Source: Maribacter sp. MMG018
GTDB lineage: Bacteria; Bacteroidota; Bacteroidia; Flavobacteriales; Flavobacteriaceae
Length of the DNA: 64,000 nucleotides
Direction: 5' to 3'
NCBI RefSeq assembly: GCF_018100785.1
Contig: NZ_JAGJEC010000002.1
Span: 1,265,758 to 1,329,757, forward strand
Part shown: in pieces, positions 17,615 through 27,235 of the stretch
How positions within the stretch are numbered: position 1 is the stretch's first letter
How the letters are laid out: each line of letters opens with the position of its first letter
The notes under the pieces: model-generated
What the model saw: the letters and a program-made list of their open reading frames with translations, nothing else
The model's database searches: none
What the model was told of the DNA's origin: nothing
Position numbers and translations under genes: made by a program

Positions 17615-19243
17615 ATGGATTTAAAATTCAATCGAAACGAAGATACCAACAAGTTATTACTGTCCACACTTAGGCAAAAATTGGCAAAAGTACAGCTAGG
17701 TGGTGGAAAAGCTAAAATAGCAAAGCAGCACGAACAAGGAAAAATGACTGCTAGAGAGCGTATTGATTATTTGCTAGACCCAAATTCAGAACAATTGGAA
17801 ATAGGTGCATTTGTAGGAGAAGGAATGTACGAAGAACATGGTGGATGCCCTTCTGGAGGTGTGGTCGTAAAAATTGGGTACGTAAAAGGAAAACAATGTA
17901 TCGTAGTCGCCAATGATGCTACGGTAAAAGCCGGGGCATGGTTTCCCATAACGGCCAAGAAAAATCTTAGGGCCCAAGAAATTGCCATAGAAAACAAACT
18001 ACCCATTATTTATTTAGTAGATAGCGCAGGAGTTTATCTGCCGTTACAAGATGAAATTTTTCCCGATAAAGAGCATTTTGGCCGTATTTTCAGGAACAAT
18101 GCCATTATGAGCAGTATGGGCATTACACAAATATCGGCCGTTATGGGAAGTTGCGTTGCCGGTGGCGCCTATTTACCTATTATGAGCGATGAAGCTTTGA
18201 TCGTAGATAAAACAGGAAGTATATTTTTGGCAGGAAGCTACCTTGTAAAAGCCGCTATCGGTGAGAGTATAGACAATGAAACCCTTGGTGGCGCCACTAC
18301 CCATTGCGAAATTAGCGGGGTAACCGACTATAAGTCCAAAGACGATAAAGACGCCTTGGATACCATTAAAAATATTATGGACAAAATAGGGGATTTTCCC
18401 AAGGCCGGATATAATCGTAGCGAACCTTTGGCCCCAAAAGAAAAACAAGAGGACATATATGGTATTCTGCCCAGCTCAAGAGCAGAACAGTACGATATGA
18501 TGGAAATCATCAAAAGGTTAGTGGACAATTCCGAATTTGAACCTTATAAAGATGGTTATGGAAAAACCATCATCACCGGTTATGCAAGAATTGATGGCTG
18601 GGCCGTGGGCATTGTGGCAAACCAACGAAAGGTCGTGAAGACAAAAAAAGGGGAAATGCAGTTTGGAGGGGTCATATATTCGGATTCTGCCGACAAGGCC
18701 ACACGCTTCATTGCCAATTGCAACCAAAAGAAAATTCCGTTGGTATTCTTACAGGATGTTACCGGTTTTATGGTCGGTAGCAAAAGTGAGCATGGCGGTA
18801 TTATAAAAGACGGTGCCAAAATGGTAAATGCCGTCAGTAATTCGGTAGTGCCAAAATTTACTGTGGTTATAGGAAATAGTTACGGGGCAGGTAATTATGC
18901 CATGTGCGGAAAAGCCTATGACCCTAGACTAATAGTTGCATGGCCAAGTGCAGAACTTGCTGTAATGAGCGGTAATTCTGCGGCCAAGGTCTTATTGCAG
19001 ATCGAAAAGGCTTCCCTAAAAAAGAAAGGAGAAACCATTACAGAAAAGAAAGAGACCGAACTCTACGATAAAATCAAAAAAAGGTACGATAATCAGGTTT
19101 CCCCCTATTATGCGGCATCAAGATTATGGACAGATGCCATTATAGATCCTTTGGAAACCCGTAAATGGATCTCTATGGGAATTGAAGCTGCCGACCATTC
19201 CCCTATCGAAAAACCGTTTAACATGGGAGTTTTACAGGTTTAG
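17615..19243 (+). CDS. Acyl-CoA carboxylase, carboxyltransferase (beta) subunit
   Basis: A 542-residue carboxyltransferase with two crotonase-like halves. It carries the VVANDATVKAGAWFP and GSCVAGGAYLPIMSDE segments in the N-terminal half, and DVTGFMVGSKSEHGGIIKDGAKM plus GNSYGAGNYAMCGKAYDPR in the C-terminal half, typical of methylcrotonyl-CoA carboxylase beta subunits. It would transfer carboxyl from biotin to an acyl-CoA in leucine or related catabolism. No biotin-carboxylase alpha subunit is next to it, so the partner must be encoded elsewhere. Confidence 0.92.
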   Translation: MDLKFNRNEDTNKLLLSTLRQKLAKVQLGGGKAKIAKQHEQGKMTARERIDYLLDPNSEQLEIGAFVGEGMYEEHGGCPSGGVVVKIGYVKGKQCIVVANDATVKAGAWFPITAKKNLRAQEIAIENKLPIIYLVDSAGVYLPLQDEIFPDKEHFGRIFRNNAIMSSMGITQISAVMGSCVAGGAYLPIMSDEALIVDKTGSIFLAGSYLVKAAIGESIDNETLGGATTHCEISGVTDYKSKDDKDALDTIKNIMDKIGDFPKAGYNRSEPLAPKEKQEDIYGILPSSRAEQYDMMEIIKRLVDNSEFEPYKDGYGKTIITGYARIDGWAVGIVANQRKVVKTKKGEMQFGGVIYSDSADKATRFIANCNQKKIPLVFLQDVTGFMVGSKSEHGGIIKDGAKMVNAVSNSVVPKFTVVIGNSYGAGNYAMCGKAYDPRLIVAWPSAELAVMSGNSAAKVLLQIEKASLKKKGETITEKKETELYDKIKKRYDNQVSPYYAASRLWTDAIIDPLETRKWISMGIEAADHSPIEKPFNMGVLQV

Positions 19244-19254
19244 GATAGGTATGC

Positions 19255-21867
19255 TTATGGAATTTTAACGAGTTCTCTGTAAACATCCTTGATATCGGCC
19301 CTAAAGAACATTGTACGGTTCTTTTGATCTGCAGTACCATAATCGGTACTGATGGTAATTTTCAAATAGGTGGCCAACCCTGATTTGTTACCCCTATAAT
19401 TGGAGTTTATTTGCCAAGATCCCTCATTACCATATATAAAGAAATCTTTACTGGTGAAGCCTCTAGAAACAAGGCTTTCTTTGGCTTCGCCATCCCTTTC
19501 GTTGGACCAATCGCTTACATAGCCATCGGAAGACACGAACTGAAAATCCAATACTGCGGAATCGTCGTTCCATTCCAATAAAATTCTTGTTTTGCGTTCA
19601 TCTTCCATCAAATTGGCTAAAGAAGAGGTTATTTTCTCCTCAGGAATATCGAGCAATACTTTCACCTCAGAATTCATAACATTCTGAAGGGCTTCGGGCG
19701 GTTCAGAAAAATAACCTTCTTCTAAAAGGTTAAAACACCGACCGTACAACCCCATTCCTTTTTCCTCTTGCTTGTTAAGAACATAGGCATAGGCGAGATC
19801 TCTATATGACTCTATCGAATTTGATTTCTGCCTCAAGATTCGTTTATAAAGATCGACCGATAGTCCATACTTTTCATTCTTGTCCAAAACAAAGGCCAAT
19901 GCCTTAAGGTAGTCGACATCTTTAGTAGAACGTTCTAGATTACGCTCCACTAAACCTTCGGTAAAAGTTTCACCTGCCCAAAATTCAAGAAAATAGTTAA
20001 TGGCATCTATATTAAAATTAGGATTGGAGCCATATTTGGGTTCGTAGGTATTATAAACCTCTTGTGCTTGGGCAAAATTTGTGGAACTATATAGCTCTTG
20101 CAAAAAATCCGGCCAATTACGTCGTGCCTCTTCTTCCGTTATCGTTTTTGATGCCACTGTTCGGGCATTACCTATGCCCGCCCCACGCTTTTGCCCATTA
20201 CTGGACGACGCACTGGCCTTAGTATTGATTATGATAACGCCACCAGCTCCTATAGAACCATACTTGGCTACCGCCGAAAGCCCCGATAAAACAGCAATAC
20301 GCTTAATCTGTGATATGTCGAGGAAAGTGGGAAACCCCTCTACAATAAGACCATCAATTTCATATGCTGCAGGAATAGGATTGCTAGTACCCCCCTGTCT
20401 TAAAAAAATTTGTGTAGAACCATCTAGCTTGTCCGTGGATAACATACTTAAACCAGAAACCTTGCCCCTTAACAAATTGCCCAATGTAGTGGCACCACTG
20501 GTAAAATCCGACTCATCCATAATTTTTAAAGAAACCCCAGAAGTTTCTTTGTCAAAAATGCCGAAAGAAGTCTTTATAATCCCCTTATCTTCATTATACT
20601 GTGCCAACAGTTCTTCTTGTGTTCTTTTTCCTTTGGTCGATGCCGTAACCGTCACCTCCTCTAGGTTCACCACTTTTTCTTGCAAAGAAACATTAACGGC
20701 ATATGATGTTTCCAGTACTTTTCTTTTTTCCTTTTCTAAAAAGGAATGGCTAAACTCTAGCTCATCGTTCACTTTGGCGTTTATGGTATACCTGCCCTTC
20801 TCATCGGTAAATGCAACTTCACCTGTGGTAAGATTCTGAATCTGTGCTTTGACAATGGGTTCCCCTTCTTTAAAAACAAAGCCTCCGACCTGTTTTTTGT
20901 TCTTACCCATGGTATTTAGCAGTTGTTCTTCCGAGTAATCGAGGACCAAAGTTTCATCCATGTCCGCATCATCTTCATCATCGTCCAACAACGTAGTACT
21001 TACAAAATAGGTCAGGGCATCCTTAGAATACCTTTTCCACTCCCCTTGACTCGCATACCTCCTGTAGGAAACCCCCGGAGTATCGTCACCGGCCAACATA
21101 AGACCGATCTGCGAACCATATACCTTTAAAAGCTCTACACCTATACTAAAATCGTTTTCTACTATAATATTATAAGGTTCAAGGTCTACTCCTACTTTAC
21201 CTACCTTGGTTTTAAGGGTATAAAGAATGTTCTTATTGGTAATCTTTTTTTCTGGATATTTAGTGGTTCCGTCATATACATTAATCCGTATCAAAAGACT
21301 GTCGGAGGTATTCTCTAGAACATAAAAATAAAAGGCCTTTAGCTGCCTACTTTTCTTGTTCACATTAATTTTGGTCACCAATTCACCACCTAAGGCCCCA
21401 TCACCTTCCCACGAACCATTTTTTAATTTACCAACATAAGAATAGCCCACAATTTTATCATTTTTGCTCCTACGTTTTCTTTTGCGGCTACTTAAAACAA
21501 CTTCATTAAGGCTTACAACCTCTGGTTCTAATTTTATTTGGAGAGGTTTGGCACCTTGCCCTTGTACCTCTAAAAATGGCAACCTATAATCTTTATAGGC
21601 CAAAGAAGAAACCTTCAAAGTATCGGAAGATGATAATTTAGATGCGTCAAAAGAAAAATTAAAAGTACCGTCCTCTTCCGAAACCGTACCCAATCCTTTA
21701 TTCACGAAACCTATATTTACATAAGGTAAGGGAAGACCCGTATCGGCATCTAAAACCACCCCTTTAAAAATTGTTTGTGAAAACAAGTCCTGGGACAGCA
21801 AAAAGAAACAAAACCATGCACAAACAACGAGGGTTCTTTTAAAAACAAAATTAAAATCCCTCATCAT
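19255..21867 (-). CDS. Large exported protein with CarboxypepD_reg repeats and a TonB plug-like domain but no barrel
   Basis: An 870-residue protein with a signal peptide (about 1-31), a first CarboxypepD_reg domain (about 35-115), a beta-rich region, and a second carboxypeptidase-like domain (about 325-400). A plug-like domain follows (about 430-545; LGNLLRGKVSGLSM, IFLRQGGTSNPIPAAYEIDG, then GSIGAGGVIIINTKA). Instead of the expected beta-barrel, the rest is a TPR-like helical stretch (about 620-730) and a beta domain. Probably outer-membrane-linked or periplasmic; the function is unknown. The stop lies 12 nt from the convergent carboxylase gene. Confidence 0.82.
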   Translation of the reverse strand: MMRDFNFVFKRTLVVCAWFCFFLLSQDLFSQTIFKGVVLDADTGLPLPYVNIGFVNKGLGTVSEEDGTFNFSFDASKLSSSDTLKVSSLAYKDYRLPFLEVQGQGAKPLQIKLEPEVVSLNEVVLSSRKRKRRSKNDKIVGYSYVGKLKNGSWEGDGALGGELVTKINVNKKSRQLKAFYFYVLENTSDSLLIRINVYDGTTKYPEKKITNKNILYTLKTKVGKVGVDLEPYNIIVENDFSIGVELLKVYGSQIGLMLAGDDTPGVSYRRYASQGEWKRYSKDALTYFVSTTLLDDDEDDADMDETLVLDYSEEQLLNTMGKNKKQVGGFVFKEGEPIVKAQIQNLTTGEVAFTDEKGRYTINAKVNDELEFSHSFLEKEKRKVLETSYAVNVSLQEKVVNLEEVTVTASTKGKRTQEELLAQYNEDKGIIKTSFGIFDKETSGVSLKIMDESDFTSGATTLGNLLRGKVSGLSMLSTDKLDGSTQIFLRQGGTSNPIPAAYEIDGLIVEGFPTFLDISQIKRIAVLSGLSAVAKYGSIGAGGVIIINTKASASSSNGQKRGAGIGNARTVASKTITEEEARRNWPDFLQELYSSTNFAQAQEVYNTYEPKYGSNPNFNIDAINYFLEFWAGETFTEGLVERNLERSTKDVDYLKALAFVLDKNEKYGLSVDLYKRILRQKSNSIESYRDLAYAYVLNKQEEKGMGLYGRCFNLLEEGYFSEPPEALQNVMNSEVKVLLDIPEEKITSSLANLMEDERKTRILLEWNDDSAVLDFQFVSSDGYVSDWSNERDGEAKESLVSRGFTSKDFFIYGNEGSWQINSNYRGNKSGLATYLKITISTDYGTADQKNRTMFFRADIKDVYRELVKIP

Positions 21868-21937
21868 AGAAGCAGTTTTATTAATGGTTAGAATGTTTTT
21901 TTATAAAACCGTTGACCCTATACTATCGGGTATCGGT

Positions 21938-23284
21938 TTAATTACCTTGGTGGTCTTTCACCCTTGGTATCAGCAAAAGTTCCGTTTGCCTACCATTTAC
22001 GTATCTAAAGCCGTCTTCACCATAAAAACCGGCCTCTTCCAGCATAATACGAATATCTCTTTTCCATTCTGGAATATTGATGGTAGTATTCAATTCTATG
22101 GCGTAAACGGTATTGGGGTTTAGCGGGTAGTTTTCCCCATCATCTTTCATTACACCGCCTTGCGAATCCCACATACCAATAGTAGTACCTGCAGAATGTC
22201 CGTACATTCCCAACGGATGCGTATATATTGCAGGCCTTAGTCCGGCCGCTTTTGCCTCTTTCAACGATTTTGCCAAAATTTCATTTCCCGTTCTACCCTT
22301 GATCATATTGGAAGTAAGAAAATCTTGTACCCTATTACCATCCTTAAGTCCGTTGACCAAAAAATCAGGAGCCGACCTTTCTTCTGGTCTTAACACGTAG
22401 GCCAATTCTTGACAGTCGGTATTAAGTCGCAAATAGGTAATACCGAAATCGCAATGTAACAGATCCCCCGGCAGAATGACCGTATCCTCTGGCCTTCCGG
22501 AAAAAGAATATAAATGCCCTACCAACTCTTCTTTAGAACGCTGAACGTCCACTGTAGGATGAAACCAGGTCTCTAAACCTAAATCTGTTACTTTTTGACG
22601 CATCCACCATTCAACATCGGATGTAGTGGTTACACCGGGAGTTATCACTTTTTCAGAAAAAGCCTCCGCAATGATATCGTGGGTAATATCCACCAACTGA
22701 TTATAAATAACCATTTCGCGTGCTGTTCTGGTCTCTATCCACCGAACGGCCAATTGCTCTGCAGAAACAACCTTATTGCTATATTTTTTTGGAAGGTACC
22801 TCATAAACTCATCATAATCGGTCTTATCCAGGCCATCGGCTATATTATGGTCTTTAGAAAAGTTTAATCCTATTTTCTTCGGATTTCTTTCGGTTATCAA
22901 TTGCATTAAGCGCTTCCATTGATCGGGCTCTTTCTCTTTATCCCAAGCAGATATAATATTCTTACCCACATTGTAACGGGCCACAGCCAGTTTTTCGATA
23001 CTGTTCTTCTCTTTGTTTCTGTAAAAAAGCAAGATGGTTCTTCTACGGGCATTCAGCCATGTAGCGGGCAGCATAGTGCGTATTACCGGATCCTCGTTAT
23101 ATTCCCTTGAAATTACGACCCACATATCTATATCGGCCGCATCCATCAAATCTGGCAACAGATTATTAAAACGGTCATCCAATATCTCATCTACTACCGT
23201 CGCCCTTTCCCGTTCATCTAAAATATACTGGGCATTGACACTTAAACAAGACAACAAAACCAAAAGAAAAACCGCTTTTTTCAT
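21938..23284 (-). CDS. Secreted M24 family metallopeptidase (Xaa-Pro aminopeptidase-like)
   Basis: A 448-residue peptidase with a signal peptide (about 1-18), a creatinase-like N-terminal domain and a C-terminal pita-bread fold. The five metal ligands are visible: two Asp in LLHCDFGITYLRLNTDCQEL, His in THPLGMYGHS, and two Glu in YAIELNTTI and IMLEEAGFY. It should release N-terminal residues next to proline in the periplasm. It lies 37 nt downstream of menE on the same strand but has no obvious link to menaquinone. Confidence 0.9.
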   Translation of the reverse strand: MKKAVFLLVLLSCLSVNAQYILDERERATVVDEILDDRFNNLLPDLMDAADIDMWVVISREYNEDPVIRTMLPATWLNARRRTILLFYRNKEKNSIEKLAVARYNVGKNIISAWDKEKEPDQWKRLMQLITERNPKKIGLNFSKDHNIADGLDKTDYDEFMRYLPKKYSNKVVSAEQLAVRWIETRTAREMVIYNQLVDITHDIIAEAFSEKVITPGVTTTSDVEWWMRQKVTDLGLETWFHPTVDVQRSKEELVGHLYSFSGRPEDTVILPGDLLHCDFGITYLRLNTDCQELAYVLRPEERSAPDFLVNGLKDGNRVQDFLTSNMIKGRTGNEILAKSLKEAKAAGLRPAIYTHPLGMYGHSAGTTIGMWDSQGGVMKDDGENYPLNPNTVYAIELNTTINIPEWKRDIRIMLEEAGFYGEDGFRYVNGRQTELLLIPRVKDHQGN

Positions 23285-23321
23285 ACACCTGAATATTTAA
23301 TTTAAATAAGATTACTGCTTT

Positions 23322-24416
23322 TTAAGGTTTATCCAAAACCATTTGCAAACAATTTTTCCTTTGTACTTTCCCGTTTTTGGTTTTTGCAAACCTTCTTAGG
23401 GAATAAACTTCTTTTGGACGCTCGTATTTACCCAATTCTTTCATGGAAGAAAAATCGTAATTATGCGTCGCTTCGCCTTCAATGATCAAAACCAGTTTTT
23501 GACCCAAAACGGCATCGGGAACTCCCGTTACAAAAAAAGGCTTTTGAATATATAGTCCTAACTTTTTTTCTATAGTTTCCGGATGTAATTTGACCCCTCC
23601 AGAATTGATAACATTATCATACCTTCCCAACCACCTAAATTGCGTATCCGAAATAAGATCAACCACATCGTTCGTAACAATTGTTTCTTTCGAAACCTTT
23701 GGAGCCCGGATTACCAAACAACCTCTTTTGTCCTGTGATAGGCATATCTCTGGCAATGCTTGAAAAAATTCATTGACATTATCCTCTTTATAACGGTTCA
23801 GGCGCCTTACCGCTATGTGGGTAATGGTCTCGGTCATACCATAGGTTTCAAAAACACCTGTATTTATGTTATCTAGCCTTTTAATAAGTTCTTGCGAAAC
23901 AGCCGCCCCACCAACGATAAGTGTTTTTATTGCTGATAATTTATTGATGGATTTTTCGACCTGAAGCGGGATCATGGCACAAAAATCAAAAGTCTTGTCC
24001 AATTTCCCTAAAGGGTCCGAACCGGGTGGTACCATATAAATATTAAGCCCTAGTACCATGGCCCTGACCAACATCATTTTTCCGGCTATATAATCGCACG
24101 GCAAACAAAGTAAAGCGGTATCACCCTGTTTAATTTTAAAATAAGCACCCGTAGCAAGAGCACTATTGACCATATGTTCTTTTAAGAGTGTTATTACTTT
24201 AGGTACTCCTGTAGAACCAGAAGTTTGCACATTAAGACGTTCACTACCGTCTATCCAATTTAAAAGAAAATCACCAATACTTTTTTGATACTCTTCACCT
24301 TCTTTGATAAAACTATAGGCTATTTCGGTTAAATCGCCCACAGAAACCTTTTTACCATCGATGCGAAATTCTGGGTGTACAGATGCAACAAACATGCTAT
24401 TGATCGTTAACGCCAT
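23322..24416 (-). CDS. menE: o-Succinylbenzoate-CoA ligase (short form)
   Basis: A 364-residue acyl-adenylate-forming enzyme. It has the phosphate loop TSGSTGVPKV (about 80-89), the A5 motif ETYGMTET, the A7-type LGRYDNVINSGG and the catalytic Lys in KTKNGKVQRKN near the end. It is shorter than the usual acyl-CoA synthetase, as known for Bacteroidota MenE. It activates o-succinylbenzoate in menaquinone synthesis. Its start overlaps the CPBP gene by 20 nt, and menC lies just upstream, which supports the assignment. Confidence 0.88.
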   Translation of the reverse strand: MALTINSMFVASVHPEFRIDGKKVSVGDLTEIAYSFIKEGEEYQKSIGDFLLNWIDGSERLNVQTSGSTGVPKVITLLKEHMVNSALATGAYFKIKQGDTALLCLPCDYIAGKMMLVRAMVLGLNIYMVPPGSDPLGKLDKTFDFCAMIPLQVEKSINKLSAIKTLIVGGAAVSQELIKRLDNINTGVFETYGMTETITHIAVRRLNRYKEDNVNEFFQALPEICLSQDKRGCLVIRAPKVSKETIVTNDVVDLISDTQFRWLGRYDNVINSGGVKLHPETIEKKLGLYIQKPFFVTGVPDAVLGQKLVLIIEGEATHNYDFSSMKELGKYERPKEVYSLRRFAKTKNGKVQRKNCLQMVLDKP

Positions 24417-25350
24417 TTAAATAGGCCTCTTTTGACAAAACTTTTCCTGTTAACCTCTCTTTCCAATTAGTCCATTTATATTTTTTAGAAAAGAAAAATA
24501 GCAATAATGGAAAGACAACGAATACAGGAACCAAGACATCCCATCCTAGCACTGGGTCTGAAACATCGGTATAGAGAGAGTTTGTTTGAAAAGCCGTCCA
24601 ATCGGCGGTTACCAATAAAGCGGCCGTTAAGTTATTGGCTGCGTGAAAGCCCAAAGCCAATTCCAGGCCTTCATCCATCAACGTGAGTATTCCAAGAAAA
24701 AAACCGGTACCCACATAAAAGATCAAGATACCATAGCCTAGTTTTTGAACCTCTGGATTAAAAATATGCATCATACCAAAAAGAACGGAAGTAAAAACCA
24801 GTGGAAACCATCTGTTTTTAGTCAAAATACCCAAGCCCTGCATCATATATCCCCTCATAAAATATTCTTCCATACTTGTTTGGATAGGAATCATAAGAAT
24901 CGCTACCACTGCCAATGTTAGAAATGGCACCAGATTAAATTGAAAAACATAATCATCGGGAGATAGAAAAATATCTATAAAAATGAATATTATCGAGATA
25001 ACGGCCCATAAAGAAAAGGAGAAGGCAATTCGACCCCAATCTACCTTTTTTCTGGAGGTGGTCAACGATCTTATGGATTGTTTGTGTACGAATTTCACAT
25101 AAAGAAACAAAAAGACGAGTCCTATAGCGAAGGTCAACAACATAAAAAACAAAAAAGTATTGGAACCTAAAACTTCTGACATTGCCCCCATATCACCACT
25201 GGCCATAACCGACATGGCGTCACCTTTCATTATTAAGGCCACTAATAACGGGATGGCACCAAAAACCTGCCATGCACCAAAAACAATGAAGACACCCAGA
25301 ACATACCTCCAACTATCACTTAAACCTTTGTACGCCTGCTCTATATACAT
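24397..25350 (-). CDS. CPBP family intramembrane metalloprotease (Abi/CAAX-type)
   Basis: A 317-residue polytopic membrane protein with about eight helices. It contains the three CPBP motifs: EEYFMRGYM (EExxxR), FGMMH (FxxxH) and HAANN (HxxxN), which bind the catalytic metal in the Rce1-like fold. It sits between menC (10 nt overlap) and menE (20 nt overlap), so it is translationally coupled inside a menaquinone operon. A role in that pathway is not known; the arrangement occurs in related flavobacteria. Confidence 0.87.
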   Translation of the reverse strand: MYIEQAYKGLSDSWRYVLGVFIVFGAWQVFGAIPLLVALIMKGDAMSVMASGDMGAMSEVLGSNTFLFFMLLTFAIGLVFLFLYVKFVHKQSIRSLTTSRKKVDWGRIAFSFSLWAVISIIFIFIDIFLSPDDYVFQFNLVPFLTLAVVAILMIPIQTSMEEYFMRGYMMQGLGILTKNRWFPLVFTSVLFGMMHIFNPEVQKLGYGILIFYVGTGFFLGILTLMDEGLELALGFHAANNLTAALLVTADWTAFQTNSLYTDVSDPVLGWDVLVPVFVVFPLLLFFFSKKYKWTNWKERLTGKVLSKEAYLNGVNDQ

Positions 25351-26405
25351 AAACTATCTATTAAATTTTTATTCCACTCTTTAGAGCTATTGTAATACAG
25401 CCCCCCATTATTCACCTCTAAAGGGCTGTCAAAATTGTTCGTGAACAACGACCCCGTTCCCAGGCCCTGAGGCATCTTATTGCCAAGTGTGGCCGTCCAT
25501 TGCGCTATGGCGTTTAAACCTATATTGCTTTCTAGGGCACTCGTAATCCACCATCCTGTACCATATTTTTCAGCCAAAGCTATCCACTCCCCACTTCCTT
25601 TAAAACCACCGACCAGACTAGGTTTTAAAATAATATACTGTGGTTTAATCGTTAGTAGCAATTCCTCCTTTTTAGTTACATCTACCACACCAATTAATTC
25701 CTCGTCCAAAGCAATAGGCAACGGCGTTTCTTCACATAATCGTTGCATTGCCGTCCAATTTCCTTGTTTTATGGGTTGTTCGATAGAATGTAAATCAAAT
25801 TCCGCCAAAGCCTTTAATTTATCCAATGCCTCGTCATGCTTAAAGGCCCCATTGGCATCTACCCTTAATTCGATTTCACTTTTCGAAAACTCTTTTCTGA
25901 TCGCTTCCAAAAGCTTTAGCTCATCGTTAAAATTAATGGCCCCTATTTTCATTTTTATACAAGAAAAGCCTTGATCGATCTTCTCCCTTATCTGAGACCT
26001 CATAAAATCGTAGCTCCCCATCCAAATAAGTCCGTTAATAGAAATTGGTTCTTTTGAGGTTAAAAAAGGGGAAGAAAAAAGCTGAAAAGGGTCTTGGGCA
26101 CTTAAAGACAAAAATGCTTGTTCCAATCCAAATTGTATACTCGGAAAATCTCTTAATTGGGGAAGTAGGGCCTCTAACCCCAAATCAATATTCTTCACTA
26201 CCCAATTACATTTTTCTTCGTAGCCGGGAACATCATCATAACTAAGCCCCCGAAAAAGACCACACTCACCTATTCCGAAACGATTGTTCTCCCTTAAAAT
26301 AACAAACCATGTTTCCTTAGTCCTTAACACGCCTCTAGAGGTGCCACTGGGTCTTTTAAAATTGAGTAAGTACTTTTTAAAAGTTACATTCATAAAATAA
26401 TTCAA
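25341..26405 (-). CDS. menC: o-Succinylbenzoate synthase
   Basis: A 354-residue enolase-superfamily enzyme. Catalytic features are Lys in IKMKIGA, metal ligands in RVDANGAF (Asp), SIEQP (Glu) and ALDEEL, and the second Lys in ILKPSLVGGF. It dehydrates SHCHC to o-succinylbenzoate in menaquinone synthesis. It is the first gene of menC-CPBP-menE and overlaps the next gene by 10 nt. It is divergent from the SDR gene across only 33 nt. Confidence 0.9.
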   Translation of the reverse strand: MNYFMNVTFKKYLLNFKRPSGTSRGVLRTKETWFVILRENNRFGIGECGLFRGLSYDDVPGYEEKCNWVVKNIDLGLEALLPQLRDFPSIQFGLEQAFLSLSAQDPFQLFSSPFLTSKEPISINGLIWMGSYDFMRSQIREKIDQGFSCIKMKIGAINFNDELKLLEAIRKEFSKSEIELRVDANGAFKHDEALDKLKALAEFDLHSIEQPIKQGNWTAMQRLCEETPLPIALDEELIGVVDVTKKEELLLTIKPQYIILKPSLVGGFKGSGEWIALAEKYGTGWWITSALESNIGLNAIAQWTATLGNKMPQGLGTGSLFTNNFDSPLEVNNGGLYYNSSKEWNKNLIDSLCI

Positions 26406-26438
26406 ATTTAGCTATATTTTGATACTCAATAAACAATT

Positions 26439-27233
26439 ATGAAAAGTATAAAAGATAAAATAATCTGGATCACCGGAGCCTCTTCGGGCATCGGTGAAGA
26501 ACTATCTTATCAATTAAATGAACAAGGATGCAAATTAATTATATCCGCAAGAAGGGAAAAAGAACTGAACAGGGTTAAAAACAATTGCACAACCCCTGAA
26601 AGTGTTTCGGTTCTTCCATTAGATCTTGGCAATTTTGAAGAGCTTGCGAGGATGCCGAAAAAAGCCGTTTCTTTCTATGGTAAAATAGATATTCTTATCA
26701 ATAATGGGGGGATTAGCCAACGATCTCTCATTGCAGATACCAAATTTGAAGTTTACCAACAAATGATGAATATTAATTATCTGGGTACGATAAAGTTAAC
26801 CATGCAAACATTGCCTTATTTCACAAAGCAAAAAAGCGGTCATTTTGTCACGGTTACCAGCCTAATGGGTAAATTTTCGTCGCCTTACCGTTCTGGATAC
26901 TGTGGCGCCAAACATGCCCTTCACGGCTTCTTTGATTCCCTTAGAATGGAGCATGAAAAAGACGGTATAGATGTTACCCTTATCTGCCCCGGTTTTATTC
27001 AGACCAACATCGCAAAAAATGCCCTTACGGGTGACGGCAGTTTACAAAAAAAAGAAGACGATGCAACTAAAAACGGAATAACGGCACACCAATGTGCCAA
27101 AGAAATTATAAGAGCTTTTGAAAAGAAAAAATTCGAAGCATATATAGGCGGCAAAGAAAAATACGGCGTTTATTTAAAACGTTTTTTTCCAAAGCTACTT
27201 CATAAAACCGTTCTTAAAAGTAGCGTAAGATAA
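26439..27233 (+). CDS. SDR family oxidoreductase
   Basis: A 264-residue short-chain dehydrogenase. It has the cofactor glycine motif TGASSGIGE (about 13-21), NNGG near residue 88, a Ser at TSLMGK and the catalytic YCGAK (YxxxK) near residue 157. The C-terminus is basic. The substrate is unknown; it resembles the DHRS7-like classical SDRs. Its stop is 2 nt from the convergent histidine kinase gene. Confidence 0.9.
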   Translation: MKSIKDKIIWITGASSGIGEELSYQLNEQGCKLIISARREKELNRVKNNCTTPESVSVLPLDLGNFEELARMPKKAVSFYGKIDILINNGGISQRSLIADTKFEVYQQMMNINYLGTIKLTMQTLPYFTKQKSGHFVTVTSLMGKFSSPYRSGYCGAKHALHGFFDSLRMEHEKDGIDVTLICPGFIQTNIAKNALTGDGSLQKKEDDATKNGITAHQCAKEIIRAFEKKKFEAYIGGKEKYGVYLKRFFPKLLHKTVLKSSVR

Positions 27234-27235
27234 CC

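Noticed and set aside
20081..20839. 252-residue plus-strand open frame
   Set aside because: Antisense to the large plug-domain gene, without protein-like features or a promoter.
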